From assembly GCA_964293155.1 (NCBI GenBank), contig CAXYYA010000017.1:1-64000 (forward strand): 64,000 bases of DNA, in the 5' to 3' direction. The translations under genes were made by a program, and so were the position numbers. The stretch is from JAQVEB01 sp028698105 (GTDB taxonomy: Bacteria > Bacteroidota > Bacteroidia > Bacteroidales > Dysgonomonadaceae). The notes under the pieces were generated by a model. The model saw nothing but the letters and a program-made list of their open reading frames with translations, had not been told where the DNA came from and made no database searches. Numbering within the stretch: position 1 is the first letter of the stretch; the number at the start of each line of letters is the position of its first letter. Positions 42,190 through 50,402 of this stretch are shown here, one piece after another.

Positions 42190-43071
42190 ATGAAACAATT
42201 GACAGGCATAATTATAGTACTTATCTCTTTGATATCCTGCGGGGTGAATAAAAACATAATGGATAAAAACGCAAAGATAGAAAAAGCGGGGACAGGTTAT
42301 AATTTTACCGAAGGCCCCGCAGTTGCTCCCGACGGACGCGTATATTTTACCGATCAGCCCAATGACCGGATTTATGTTTGGGACGAAAACAACGGTGTTT
42401 CGTTGTGGATGGAAGGCACGCGACGCGCCAACGGAATGTATTTTGATGCGGATGGTAAACTGCTTGCCTGCGCCGACCTGAACAATCAGATCATTTCCAT
42501 TGACGGAAAGAAAAATATGGATGTAGTGGCTGAAGATTTCAACGGCAAACACCTGAACGGCCCCAACGACCTGTGGATTACACCGGACGGCGGTATTTAC
42601 TTTACCGATCCGTACTATCACCGGGACTATTGGCCGAAAGGACAAGTGGAAAAACAGGATGTGCGCGGAGTTTACTACGTGAGTCCAAAGGGCAAAACAA
42701 TCCGTGTAATTGACGATTACAAACAACCGAACGGCATCGTCGGCACAACCCACGGTAAAATGCTGTACCTGGCCCATATCAACGACCGTAAAATCTGGAA
42801 ATACCATATTCGCTCCGACGGAACGCTCGCCAATAAAACCTTTTTCGCTCCAAACGGTTCTGACGGCATGACCATTGATCGCAAAGGAAATGTGTATCTT
42901 ACGATGGGGAAGGTATGGGTATATTCGCCCAAGGGCGAATTGATTCAGGAGATTGAAGTGCCCGAAAGTCCGTCGAACGTATGTTTCGGCGGTAAAAACC
43001 GCGACGTGCTGTTCATCACTGCACGCACATCGGTTTACACACTGAAAATGAACGTAAAAGGCGTAGATTAA
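42190..43071 (+). CDS. SMP-30/gluconolactonase-family lipoprotein
   Basis: A 293-residue lipoprotein (LISLISC, Cys17), so extracytoplasmic. The body is a six-bladed beta propeller of the SMP-30/gluconolactonase group. The expected metal ligands are in TEGPAVAPDGRVYFTD (near 40-56), HLNGPNDLWITPDGGIYFTDPYY (near 123-145) and GSDGMTIDRKGNVYLT (near 222-238). It probably hydrolyses a sugar lactone to the aldonate in the periplasm or at the surface. It lies 57 bp upstream of an oxidoreductase and close to a gluconate-type permease, suggesting a sugar-acid route. Confidence 0.9.
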   Translation: MKQLTGIIIVLISLISCGVNKNIMDKNAKIEKAGTGYNFTEGPAVAPDGRVYFTDQPNDRIYVWDENNGVSLWMEGTRRANGMYFDADGKLLACADLNNQIISIDGKKNMDVVAEDFNGKHLNGPNDLWITPDGGIYFTDPYYHRDYWPKGQVEKQDVRGVYYVSPKGKTIRVIDDYKQPNGIVGTTHGKMLYLAHINDRKIWKYHIRSDGTLANKTFFAPNGSDGMTIDRKGNVYLTMGKVWVYSPKGELIQEIEVPESPSNVCFGGKNRDVLFITARTSVYTLKMNVKGVD

Positions 43072-43081
43072 CAGAACTAAT

Positions 43082-43110
43082 TGAGGGCGTCGCAGCAAGC
43101 GACACCCTCA
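43082..43110 (+). other. Intergenic hairpin between SMP-30 and oxidoreductase genes
   Basis: TGAGGG-C-GTCGC (43082-43093), loop AGCAA, GCGAC-A-CCCTCA (43099-43110): 11 pairs and one mismatch. No T run follows, so it is more likely a partial attenuator or RNA-processing element than a full terminator. Confidence 0.55.
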
Positions 43111-43128
43111 GGAATTAATCATATCATT

Positions 43129-44127
43129 ATGAACATAGTAGTAGTCGGATTCGGATTCATGGGAATGACCCACACCATCAACATTTTGCAAAATCCGCAC
43201 CTTCGGTTGGTGGCCATCGTGGATAAAAATGCGGAACAAGTGCCCCAAAAGTTACATGAAAATTCGGGCAATTTCTCTACCGGAACGTTGAGTGAAAGCG
43301 ATATTTCACGCGTGAAAATTTATTCCGATTTCGCCGAATGCCTGCACGCGGAAAAGCCGGATGCCTGTGTGATTGCCGTGCACACTGCGTTGCATTTCGA
43401 AATGGCAAAACTCGCGTTATTGAACGATGCGCACGTTTTTCTGGAAAAACCGTTTTGTCTGGATGTCGCGCAAGGCGAAGAACTCATTGCGCTTGCGCAA
43501 AGCAGGAACAAGATATTGATGGTAGGACACGTTGTGCGTTTTATGCCGGCGTACGAAAAACTGAAAGAGTTGATTGATTCGCGGGAGTTGGGACAACTCG
43601 AATTCCTGTCCATGTCGCGTTTTTCCGGCGTTCCGGCATGGGGCCAGTGGAAAGAGCGGCAAAAAGATTTCGGCTCGTCGGGTGGGGCGTTGTTCGATCT
43701 GGTGATCCACGACATTGATTTCGCCCAATGGGTTTGCGGCATTCCCGATGATGTGGACACCCGGAACTTGCCCGGAAAACTCAGTAATCACGATTATGTA
43801 AGCGCCTTTTGGACGTACAAGAACAAACCATACACCGTGAAAATCGAAGGCGGAAACACGTTTCACTCGGCCTATCCGTTCCAGGCAGGATTCAGTGCCC
43901 GGTTTACGGATGCGAGTATCGTTTATTCGAGCAAAGAACCCGATAGCATCGTCGTTACAACCGATTCCGATACCCGGTTAATTCCTGTTGGTGATGCTAA
44001 CGACGGTTTTTCGGGAGAACTCAACTATTTCGTGGATGCTACCCTGAAAAACGAGCCTCCCACGAAATGTACGCCTCAATCGGCATTGAATTCCATTTGG
44101 TTGTGTTACAGGCATGCGGCACGGTAA
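43129..44127 (+). CDS. Gfo/Idh/MocA-family oxidoreductase
   Basis: A 332-residue NAD(P)-dependent oxidoreductase. The Rossmann motif GFGFMG lies at the start (about 7-12), and the conserved EKPFCLD motif (about 104-110, Lys as the active-site residue) and GGALFDLVIHDIDFAQW (His/Asp active-site region) are present. I start at ATG 43129; the frame reaches 43081 only through the hairpin. The family oxidises or reduces sugars and inositols, and the neighbours suggest a sugar substrate. Coupling to the SMP-30 gene is likely. Confidence 0.93.
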   Translation: MNIVVVGFGFMGMTHTINILQNPHLRLVAIVDKNAEQVPQKLHENSGNFSTGTLSESDISRVKIYSDFAECLHAEKPDACVIAVHTALHFEMAKLALLNDAHVFLEKPFCLDVAQGEELIALAQSRNKILMVGHVVRFMPAYEKLKELIDSRELGQLEFLSMSRFSGVPAWGQWKERQKDFGSSGGALFDLVIHDIDFAQWVCGIPDDVDTRNLPGKLSNHDYVSAFWTYKNKPYTVKIEGGNTFHSAYPFQAGFSARFTDASIVYSSKEPDSIVVTTDSDTRLIPVGDANDGFSGELNYFVDATLKNEPPTKCTPQSALNSIWLCYRHAAR

Positions 44128-44227
44128 AATAAATTTTTAACGAAAAAATAATCCTACATATCAACAAAATTGTGTCAGGAATTTCTAAAAGACAGTTTTG
44201 ATATGAAATGCGGTGCGTTGTAAAAAA

Positions 44228-44671
44228 ATGAGTAAACAGGGATTCGTTTATATTATGACTAATAAAAATCGGACGACACTTTATATCGGGGTCACTAATG
44301 ATCTGTGCCGTAGAATTTATGAACATAAAAATCATTTGATAAAAAACTCTTTTACCGATAAGTAAAACATTGAATATTGCATTTATTATGAAGAATTTCC
44401 TTACTTTGATTTGGCTATAAAGAGAGAAAAAGAACTAAAAAAATGGAGTAGACAAAAAAAAGAAGATTTGATAAATAAAATGAATCCCGATTGGAAAATC
44501 CTTGTAACAGAAAAAGGTTTCATAAGAGATGTAGTTTCATTCACACAACAAGTTAATGATTTAATGAATGAACTTCAACAAAGTAAACAAATATCCCTTT
44601 TACGATCAGATGGACAGTTGTTCGGGGAGATTCCTCCCGTTGGTCGGAATGACAATTCCCCGAAAAAATAA
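44228..44671 (+). pseudogene. GIY-YIG nuclease gene interrupted by an in-frame TAA
   Basis: Reading from ATG 44228 gives GFVYIMTNKNRTTLYIGVTNDL, a GIY-YIG domain start, with Arg and Glu-His-Lys positions of the UPF0213/YhbQ type. Codon 46 (44363-44365) is TAA where relatives have a Tyr codon. The same frame then continues with NIEYCIYYEEFPYFDLAIKR and KKWSRQKKEDLINKMNPDW, the normal rest of the family, to 44671. A single T-to-A change would explain the stop. The last 20 or so residues come from a repeat element (DGQLFGEIPPVGRNDNSPKK). It was probably a functional family member that is now inactive, unless the stop is read through. Confidence 0.8.
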
Positions 44672-44753
44672 AAAGAGGCAGCAGCGTCGGTGAAACCGAC
44701 GCTGCTGCCTCTAACAAAAAACGCTGCCGTCATTTCGAGCATAGCGAGAAATC
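44629..44753. repeat. REP-like inverted pair around a long hairpin
   Basis: The plus strand at 44729-44753 (GTCATTTCGAGC...) and the reverse complement of 44629-44653 match at 19 of 25 positions, exactly 100 bases apart, flanking the 17-bp hairpin at 44674-44712. Such sequences resemble dispersed intergenic repeats of Bacteroidetes. Confidence 0.6.
44674..44712 (+). terminator. Strong hairpin (terminator-like) between GIY-YIG and gntP genes
   Basis: A perfect 17-bp stem AGAGGCAGCAGCGTCGG / CCGACGCTGCTGCCTCT with loop TGAAA. No long T run follows on either strand, so it may be a REP-type hairpin as well as a terminator. Confidence 0.6.
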
Positions 44754-44779
44754 CCGCGTTTTGTAAATTCAATAAAATA

Positions 44780-44787
44780 TATCTTTG
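44780..44787 (+). promoter_or_regulatory. -7 box immediately before the gntP start
   Basis: TATCTTTG (TAnnTTTG) ends one base before the ATG at 44789, with TTTG at 44760-44763 as a possible -33 element at a short 16-base spacing. If used, the transcript would be leaderless or nearly so. Confidence 0.4.
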
Positions 44788-44788
44788 C

Positions 44789-46144
44789 ATGTCAAACCTG
44801 CTTATTCTTTTTATTGTTGTTTCGGCAGTGGCCATACTGCTGTTTATGGTTCTGAAACTCAAGATCAGCGCTTTTATTGCTCTGCTTATCACCGCTATTT
44901 ACGTGGGTATCGTTGCCGGAATGCCTCTGGACAACGTGCTGAAAGCCATTCAGGATGGCATGGCCGGAACGTTGGGTTTTGTGGCCACGGTAGTCGGATT
45001 GGGCGCGATTTTCGGACAAATGCTCGAAAGCTCGGGCGGGGCTGAATCGCTGGCGCATTATCTCATTAAAAAGTTTGGAATAAAACGCGCTCCGTGGGCT
45101 ATGGCGCTCACGGGATTTCTGGTGGCCATTCCTATATTCCTGGATGTAGGTTTTATTATTCTCGTGCCCATTGTGTACGCATTGTCGCGCGATACCAAAC
45201 GTTCGTTGCTGTATTACGCTATCCCGCTTCTGGCCGGATTGGCGGTTACGCACAGTTTTATTCCGCCCACGCCGGGGCCGGTGGCCGTGGCAGACATCAT
45301 CAATGCACAGTTGGGATGGGTTATCTTAATGGGCGCCCTCCTCGGAATCCCCACGGCCATTATAGCAGGCCCTATTTACGGAAAATACATTTCGGGGAAA
45401 ATATATTTACAGCCGCCGTTCGACCTCGATAAAGCAGCGGAAAATATCGAAGAAAAAGACCTTCCGCCTTTTCGCATGATCGCGGTCATCATTTCCATTC
45501 CGTTGTTGCTGATCCTGCTGAATACGTTTACCGACGTGGCGGTTGCGAAAGGATTTGTTAAACAGTCGGTTCTTACCGATATATTGAAATTCGTCGGGCA
45601 TCCTTTTTCGGCGTTGATTATCGCTACGCTCGTTGCCATCTACTTCTTGTGTGTACGCAGAGGGATGAACAAACAGGAAATTCTTGATTTGAGTACGAAA
45701 GCGCTCGGCCCCGCGGGAATCATTATCCTGATCACCGGCGCCGGAGGCGTGTTGAAACAAGTATTGATTGATAGCGGCATAGGACAGATGATGGCCGAAT
45801 CAATGGCCAACTCGGCGTTGCCGCCTATTTTGCTGGCGTGGATACTGGCTGCGGTTGTGCGGGTTACGCAAGGATCAGCCACCGTAGCAATGATAACCGC
45901 CGCGGGGATTATAGCACCCGTTATCGGCGAATTCGGATTGAACGATCCGCAACGGGCGTTGGTGGTAATTGCCATCGCTTCAGGTGCAACGCTGCTTTCT
46001 CACGTGAACGATAGTGGTTTCTGGCTCGTTAGTAAATATCTGGGAATGACCGAAAAACAAACGCTGCAAAGCTGGACAGTCATGGAAACTATCATTGCTT
46101 TTTGCGGACTAGGATTTACGCTGTTGGCAAGTTTGTTCTTTTGA
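44789..46144 (+). CDS. GntP-family gluconate:H+ symporter
   Basis: A 451-residue permease with about 12 to 14 membrane spans and the GntP-family marks GFVATVVGLGAIFGQMLESSGG (near 57-78), FIPPTPGPVAVADIINAQLG (near 154-173) and SGATLLSHVNDSGFWLV (near 395-411). It should import gluconate or a related sugar acid with protons. The longer frame to 44690 runs through the hairpin and repeat, so I start at the ATG at 44789. Its neighbours (lactonase, oxidoreductases) fit an aldonate pathway. It converges with the next oxidoreductase gene. Confidence 0.92.
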   Translation: MSNLLILFIVVSAVAILLFMVLKLKISAFIALLITAIYVGIVAGMPLDNVLKAIQDGMAGTLGFVATVVGLGAIFGQMLESSGGAESLAHYLIKKFGIKRAPWAMALTGFLVAIPIFLDVGFIILVPIVYALSRDTKRSLLYYAIPLLAGLAVTHSFIPPTPGPVAVADIINAQLGWVILMGALLGIPTAIIAGPIYGKYISGKIYLQPPFDLDKAAENIEEKDLPPFRMIAVIISIPLLLILLNTFTDVAVAKGFVKQSVLTDILKFVGHPFSALIIATLVAIYFLCVRRGMNKQEILDLSTKALGPAGIIILITGAGGVLKQVLIDSGIGQMMAESMANSALPPILLAWILAAVVRVTQGSATVAMITAAGIIAPVIGEFGLNDPQRALVVIAIASGATLLSHVNDSGFWLVSKYLGMTEKQTLQSWTVMETIIAFCGLGFTLLASLFF

Positions 46145-46159
46145 AAAAAGGAAGTATAT

Positions 46160-47281
46160 TTATAATCTTCCATCCATATCATTCCGATTCTCCGGATATA
46201 AAGGAAATTTTACGGGTAAATTATCGCGGGTGGAGCGATAAATAGCGGTAAACAGTTCCACTGTTCTGCGTCCATCTTTTCCGGTAACTAAAGGATTACG
46301 CTTTTCATCAATCGCCGATAAAAAATCTGCGATTTGCCGTTCCATGTAATAGGTCATCGGGTCAATACTGTTAAAGTGCTCTGTATCTTCTGTTTTCCAT
46401 TTTGCAAGCAAATTTTCTTCACCGGGAATTGTCCATAGATCGTTAACCGGAGGTTCCAGAATACCTTGCATACCGGCAATAAACATGGCTCCTCCATCGG
46501 TTTGTACACCCACCGAAGCTCCGTTTTCACCATGCACATGTACTTTTCCGTAAATTCCCGGTTTTTGAGAGTTGCTGACTATAATATTTCCAATACCTCC
46601 GTTTTTGAATTTTATTATGGCAAGTGCGGTGTCTTCCACCTCGATATAAGGATGGTTCAGGTTTTTCCACAGACCGTAAACTTCATCAATTTCGCCCATA
46701 AACCAAAGCAGGATATCCAGTTGGTGTGGCGCCTGATTAACGAGTACTCCACCGCCTTCCAGTTTCCAGTTTCCGCGCCATTTGTCGGCATCGTAATACT
46801 TTTTATCGCGCCAACCCAGCATATTGACGGTTCCGAATACAGGCTTCCCGATTTTACCGGCTTCGATGGCTTTTTTCACTCTCATAACCGGTTCATACCA
46901 TCTGCGTTGGCTGATTAGTCCAAGTTTCACGCCCGCTTTCTTACAAGCCGAAATAATTTTATCAGAATCTTCCAACGTAGATGCCAGTGGTTTTTCCACC
47001 AAAACATTAGCTCCCGCGATAGCTGCTTTTTCTGCCGGTTCCAGATGAAATGGGTGAGGAGTGCAAACAATGGCTAAATCAATTCTTTCTTTCTTAATAA
47101 GTTCTTCTATATCATCGTATGAGGGAACACTATACTGTTCAGCGAAGTTGGATGCGGTTTGTTTAGTACGGCTCCAAACTCCGGCTAACCGTGCATTCGG
47201 AAGATTTTGAACTGCTTTGGCGTGCAGATGAGCCACTTTTCCGCAACCGAGGATTGCAACATTATGAATATTATTCTGCAT
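46160..47281 (-). CDS. Gfo/Idh/MocA-family oxidoreductase
   Basis: A 373-residue oxidoreductase, second of its family here. It has a Rossmann motif GCGKVAHLH (about 12-20), EKPLAS (about 96-101) and GGGVLVNQAPHQLDILLW (about 176-193), where the catalytic Asp/His lie. It is longer than the 43129 gene and not a close copy. It lies 11 bp downstream of a zinc-type alcohol dehydrogenase on the same strand, suggesting an oxidation/reduction pair on one sugar or polyol. Confidence 0.93.
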   Translation of the reverse strand: MQNNIHNVAILGCGKVAHLHAKAVQNLPNARLAGVWSRTKQTASNFAEQYSVPSYDDIEELIKKERIDLAIVCTPHPFHLEPAEKAAIAGANVLVEKPLASTLEDSDKIISACKKAGVKLGLISQRRWYEPVMRVKKAIEAGKIGKPVFGTVNMLGWRDKKYYDADKWRGNWKLEGGGVLVNQAPHQLDILLWFMGEIDEVYGLWKNLNHPYIEVEDTALAIIKFKNGGIGNIIVSNSQKPGIYGKVHVHGENGASVGVQTDGGAMFIAGMQGILEPPVNDLWTIPGEENLLAKWKTEDTEHFNSIDPMTYYMERQIADFLSAIDEKRNPLVTGKDGRRTVELFTAIYRSTRDNLPVKFPLYPENRNDMDGRL

Positions 47282-47292
47282 ATCGTTTTTTA

Positions 47293-48324
47293 TTATGGAA
47301 CCAATATCACTTTATTTAATCCCTGTTCTTTGTTATAAAGGCGGTTAAACCACTCGGCTCCTTCAGAAAGCGGGGCTGTCGCCGATATCATTTTTTCAAC
47401 GTTTATTTTACCGGATGCCATTAAATCGAGAACTGTTTCGTATTCTCCGTTGATGGCACAGCTTCCCAACAGTGAAAGCTCTGTTGTTACTATTTTTTGT
47501 AGTGGAACTGTGACTTCCGGTGTCAGATTCCCCACCAAAACGGCAGTACCGCCTTTACGCAAACTGTTGATACATAAATTCACGGTTTCCGATATTCCTA
47601 CTGCTTCAAAAGCAATATCTGCTTTCCGGTTCTTAGTCAATTGTTGTATTTTTTCAAAAATATTTTTATCGGAACTGTTAAATGCGTGGGTTGCTCCGAA
47701 AGCTTTGGAAAGTTCTAATTTTTTCTTATCCAGATCAATGGCTATGATAGGATTGGCTCCGGCTATTTTCAGCAGGTTCACGATAAACAAACCGATCATT
47801 CCCGTACCAACAACAACGGCACTTTGTCCTGTTTTGATGTTGGAAATGTTTACAGCATGTAGTGCAACGGCTACCGGCTCAACCATTGCAGCCTGTTCAA
47901 AGGAAACGTTATCGGGAATCTTGTAAAGTATGTGCGCCGGAACTGAAACAAATTCGGCGAAAGCGCCGTGTTTTTTATAATCTCCCGGGGAAACTCCAAG
48001 TACTTTTCGGTTGTCGCTGAGGTTATAATGTCCTTTTCTCGTGTACCAATCATCAAGAGGATAAATGGTTGAATCGAAAGTAACCCGATCTCCTTTTTGC
48101 CAGTTCTTAACTTCGGAGCCGATTTCGACAATAATGCCGGACGCCTCATGTCCCATAACCAGAGGTGGTTGTCTTCTGCCGGTGCTGCCATCCATGCCGT
48201 GAACATCGCTTCCGCATATTCCACACGCTCTGACTTGGATCAAAACTTCGTTTGCTTCAATTTGCGGATCAGGAAAATCACGATAATTCAGTTCCATGTA
48301 TTTGTCTAAAACCAATGCTTTCAT
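47293..48324 (-). CDS. Medium-chain alcohol dehydrogenase (sorbitol/galactitol-phosphate type)
   Basis: A 343-residue MDR-family dehydrogenase. The catalytic zinc ligands Cys37 (GICGSD) and His59-Glu60 (GHE) are present, and the NAD site is at VVVGTGMIGL (about 170-179). The structural-zinc lobe, normally carrying four Cys, is instead TIYPLDDWYTRKGHYNLSDN (86-105) with no Cys, so this enzyme probably lacks the second zinc. Likely substrates are polyols or sugars, as for sorbitol or galactitol-1-phosphate dehydrogenases. It is followed by the Gfo/Idh/MocA gene. The 48325-48750 stretch upstream has no clear gene. Confidence 0.9.
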   Translation of the reverse strand: MKALVLDKYMELNYRDFPDPQIEANEVLIQVRACGICGSDVHGMDGSTGRRQPPLVMGHEASGIIVEIGSEVKNWQKGDRVTFDSTIYPLDDWYTRKGHYNLSDNRKVLGVSPGDYKKHGAFAEFVSVPAHILYKIPDNVSFEQAAMVEPVAVALHAVNISNIKTGQSAVVVGTGMIGLFIVNLLKIAGANPIIAIDLDKKKLELSKAFGATHAFNSSDKNIFEKIQQLTKNRKADIAFEAVGISETVNLCINSLRKGGTAVLVGNLTPEVTVPLQKIVTTELSLLGSCAINGEYETVLDLMASGKINVEKMISATAPLSEGAEWFNRLYNKEQGLNKVILVP

Positions 48325-48750
48325 AAAAACGGGTTGTTTCTAAAACGTTGTTCAAAACCTAAATTAAGAATCGGGATGTGTATTTTCTATGAGTTGTACA
48401 AATGTGATATGGGTTGAAATTCATCTGATATCGCTAATCCCATTAACTGTTAATTGTCAATTATGCCTTATTTTAATTTATCAGTGCTATTCCGCGTTCA
48501 CCTATTCATCGTCGTTGCCAATCTCTTCAGGATACATTAGCAATCAATCCGAAGTTTTTAAGTATTTAACCAAACATCGGTAGGATGATAGGTAAGTACT
48601 GCGAAGATAATAAATGTTTTTTATAGTAAAAGACACTTCAACAAACTGTTTTCCGGACAAATCGAATCAACTTTTACCGAAATTCTTACCTTATTTAAAT
48701 ACAAAACGACACAAACAAATTATAGTCAAATGTTTATGCCGTTTTTTATG
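48325..48750. other. Non-coding gap between dehydrogenase and tRNA-Gln genes
   Basis: About 426 bases without a credible gene. A 64-codon frame at 48389-48583 has no family resemblance and no ribosome site. It may contain the dehydrogenase promoter, but I found no clean TAnnTTTG box. Confidence 0.5.
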
Positions 48751-48821
48751 TTGTCCCACCAAGATTCGAACTTAGACTGGCTGAACCAAAATCAGATGTG
48801 CTACCATTACACCATGGGACA
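48751..48821 (-). tRNA. tRNA-Gln (UUG)
   Basis: The minus strand folds as a 71-base tRNA: acceptor arms TGTCCCA / TGGGACA, a D arm with loop TAATGGTA, an anticodon loop TTTTGGT giving anticodon TTG (plus-strand 48787-48789), and a T arm with loop TTCGAAT. The CCA end is not encoded. It reads glutamine CAA codons. Confidence 0.93.
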
Positions 48822-48849
48822 ATCCTTATATGCTTCGTGAAAAGCAGTG

Positions 48850-48881
48850 CAAAAGTAGTACAACCTTTGCTAATATGCAAG
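48850..48881 (-). promoter_or_regulatory. Promoter of the tRNA-Gln gene
   Basis: The minus strand has TACTTTTG (48850-48857), 28 bases before the tRNA, and a CTTG -33-like element 20 bases further up. Confidence 0.55.
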
Positions 48882-48896
48882 TTTTTATTAACTTTT

Positions 48897-50189
48897 TTAT
48901 TCTGCGATCAGGAGGAAGTAATTTTTCTTTCCCCGTTGCGCCAGCAGATATTTATCTCCTATGAGAAACGAAGAATTGATCGTTGCATCAAAATCTTCGA
49001 GCTTATCTTTGTTGATGCTCACGCCGCCTGCTTGCGTGGTTTTGCGCATTTCGCCCTTCGACGGGAAAACAGCGGCCTCTTCCGTAAGCAGATCAACGGC
49101 TTTTATTCCTTCGGAAAGCTTCGCTTTGGAGATTGTGAACTGCGGAACGCCTTCGAAGACTTGCAGGAACGTTTCTTCGTCAATCTTGCGAAGCGCATCG
49201 GATGTTGCCCGTCCGAAAAGTATTTCCGAAGCGTTCACAGCCATGTCGTAATCTTCGCGCGAGTGTACCATCACCGTTACTTCTTCTGCAAGGCGTTTTT
49301 GCAACGGGCGCAGGTGAGGCGCCGCCTGTTGTTCGGCAACGAGCGCACTTATTTCGTCTTTGGATAGGGCCGTGAATATTTTGATGTATTTTTCGGCATC
49401 GGCATCGCTCACGTTCAACCAGAATTGATAAAAATTATAGGGCGAAGTGTAACGGCGGTCGAGCCACACATTTCCGCTCTCGGTTTTACCGAATTTGCCG
49501 CCGTCGGCTTTCGTGATCAGCGGACAGGTGAGGGCATAAGCTTCGCCTCCGTCTTTGCGGCGGATCAGTTCAGTGCCGGTGGTAATGTTTCCCCACTGAT
49601 CGGAACCGCCCATTTGCAGGCGGCAGCCTTTTTCGCGATAAAGATGCAGAAAATCGTATCCCTGAAGCAGTTGATACGAAAATTCGGTGAACGACATGCC
49701 CTCGCTCGATTCGCCGGAGAGGCGTTTTTTTACGGAATCTTTCGCCATCATGTAATTTACGGTGATGTGCTTGCCGATGTCGCGGATGAAATTCAGAAAA
49801 CCGTAATCTTTCATCCAGTCGTAGTTGTTGACCATGAGGGCTTTATTGGGAATATCGCTCTCAAAATCGAGAAATTTGGCCAATTGCGCTTTCATTCCGT
49901 TCTGATTGTGACGCAAGGTTGCTTCATCCAGCAGGTTGCGTTCCGACGATTTCATCGAAGGGTCGCCGATCATTCCCGTTGCACCGCCTATCAGTGCGAT
50001 AGGGGTGTGCCCCGCGCGCTGAAAGTGTTTCAGCATCATCACTCCAACCAGGTGGCCTATATGCAGCGAATCGGCAGTTGGGTCAAAACCGATGTAAGCC
50101 GACGTTCGTTCCTTTAACAGTTGTTCTTCCGTGCCGGGCATAATGTCCTGTATCATGCCGCGCCAGCGGAGTTCTTCCACAAAATTCAT
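48897..50189 (-). CDS. tyrS: Tyrosyl-tRNA synthetase
   Basis: A 430-residue class I synthetase that charges tRNA-Tyr. The HIGH signature is at 43-46 (SLHIGHLVG), the KMSKS-type loop is KFGKT at 232-236, and a C-terminal S4 RNA-binding domain (about 360-425, with GGVSINKDKLEDFDATI) is present, so it is the full bacterial form. A possible -7 box (TACCTTTG, minus strand 50338-50345) would give a leader of about 145 bases; I see no T-box motif in it. Confidence 0.98.
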   Translation of the reverse strand: MNFVEELRWRGMIQDIMPGTEEQLLKERTSAYIGFDPTADSLHIGHLVGVMMLKHFQRAGHTPIALIGGATGMIGDPSMKSSERNLLDEATLRHNQNGMKAQLAKFLDFESDIPNKALMVNNYDWMKDYGFLNFIRDIGKHITVNYMMAKDSVKKRLSGESSEGMSFTEFSYQLLQGYDFLHLYREKGCRLQMGGSDQWGNITTGTELIRRKDGGEAYALTCPLITKADGGKFGKTESGNVWLDRRYTSPYNFYQFWLNVSDADAEKYIKIFTALSKDEISALVAEQQAAPHLRPLQKRLAEEVTVMVHSREDYDMAVNASEILFGRATSDALRKIDEETFLQVFEGVPQFTISKAKLSEGIKAVDLLTEEAAVFPSKGEMRKTTQAGGVSINKDKLEDFDATINSSFLIGDKYLLAQRGKKNYFLLIAE

Positions 50190-50402
50190 AATAAATTCAA
50201 ATTGTAATTCGGTTGTTATTCAATAGATGTTCAATTATTTTGCGCGTTTCGTTGCTAATTTCCACGACGCGACCCATTGCCATTGAATTCCACGAAGTGA
50301 ATAACGCGAAGCAAAACAGCTATTGAAAAATTGACTGCAAAGGTAACGTTTTCTTTCAGAAAAAACAGGAAGAAGATTGATTATTCCGTTATCTTGCACG
50401 TT

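Noticed and set aside
48389..48583. 64-codon frame in the gap before tRNA-Gln
   Set aside because: No ribosome site, no family resemblance and low-quality composition for a Bacteroidales protein.
50190..50402. T-box or other riboswitch in the tyrS leader
   Set aside because: No T-box sequence or obvious specifier-loop structure is visible; the leader length alone is not evidence.
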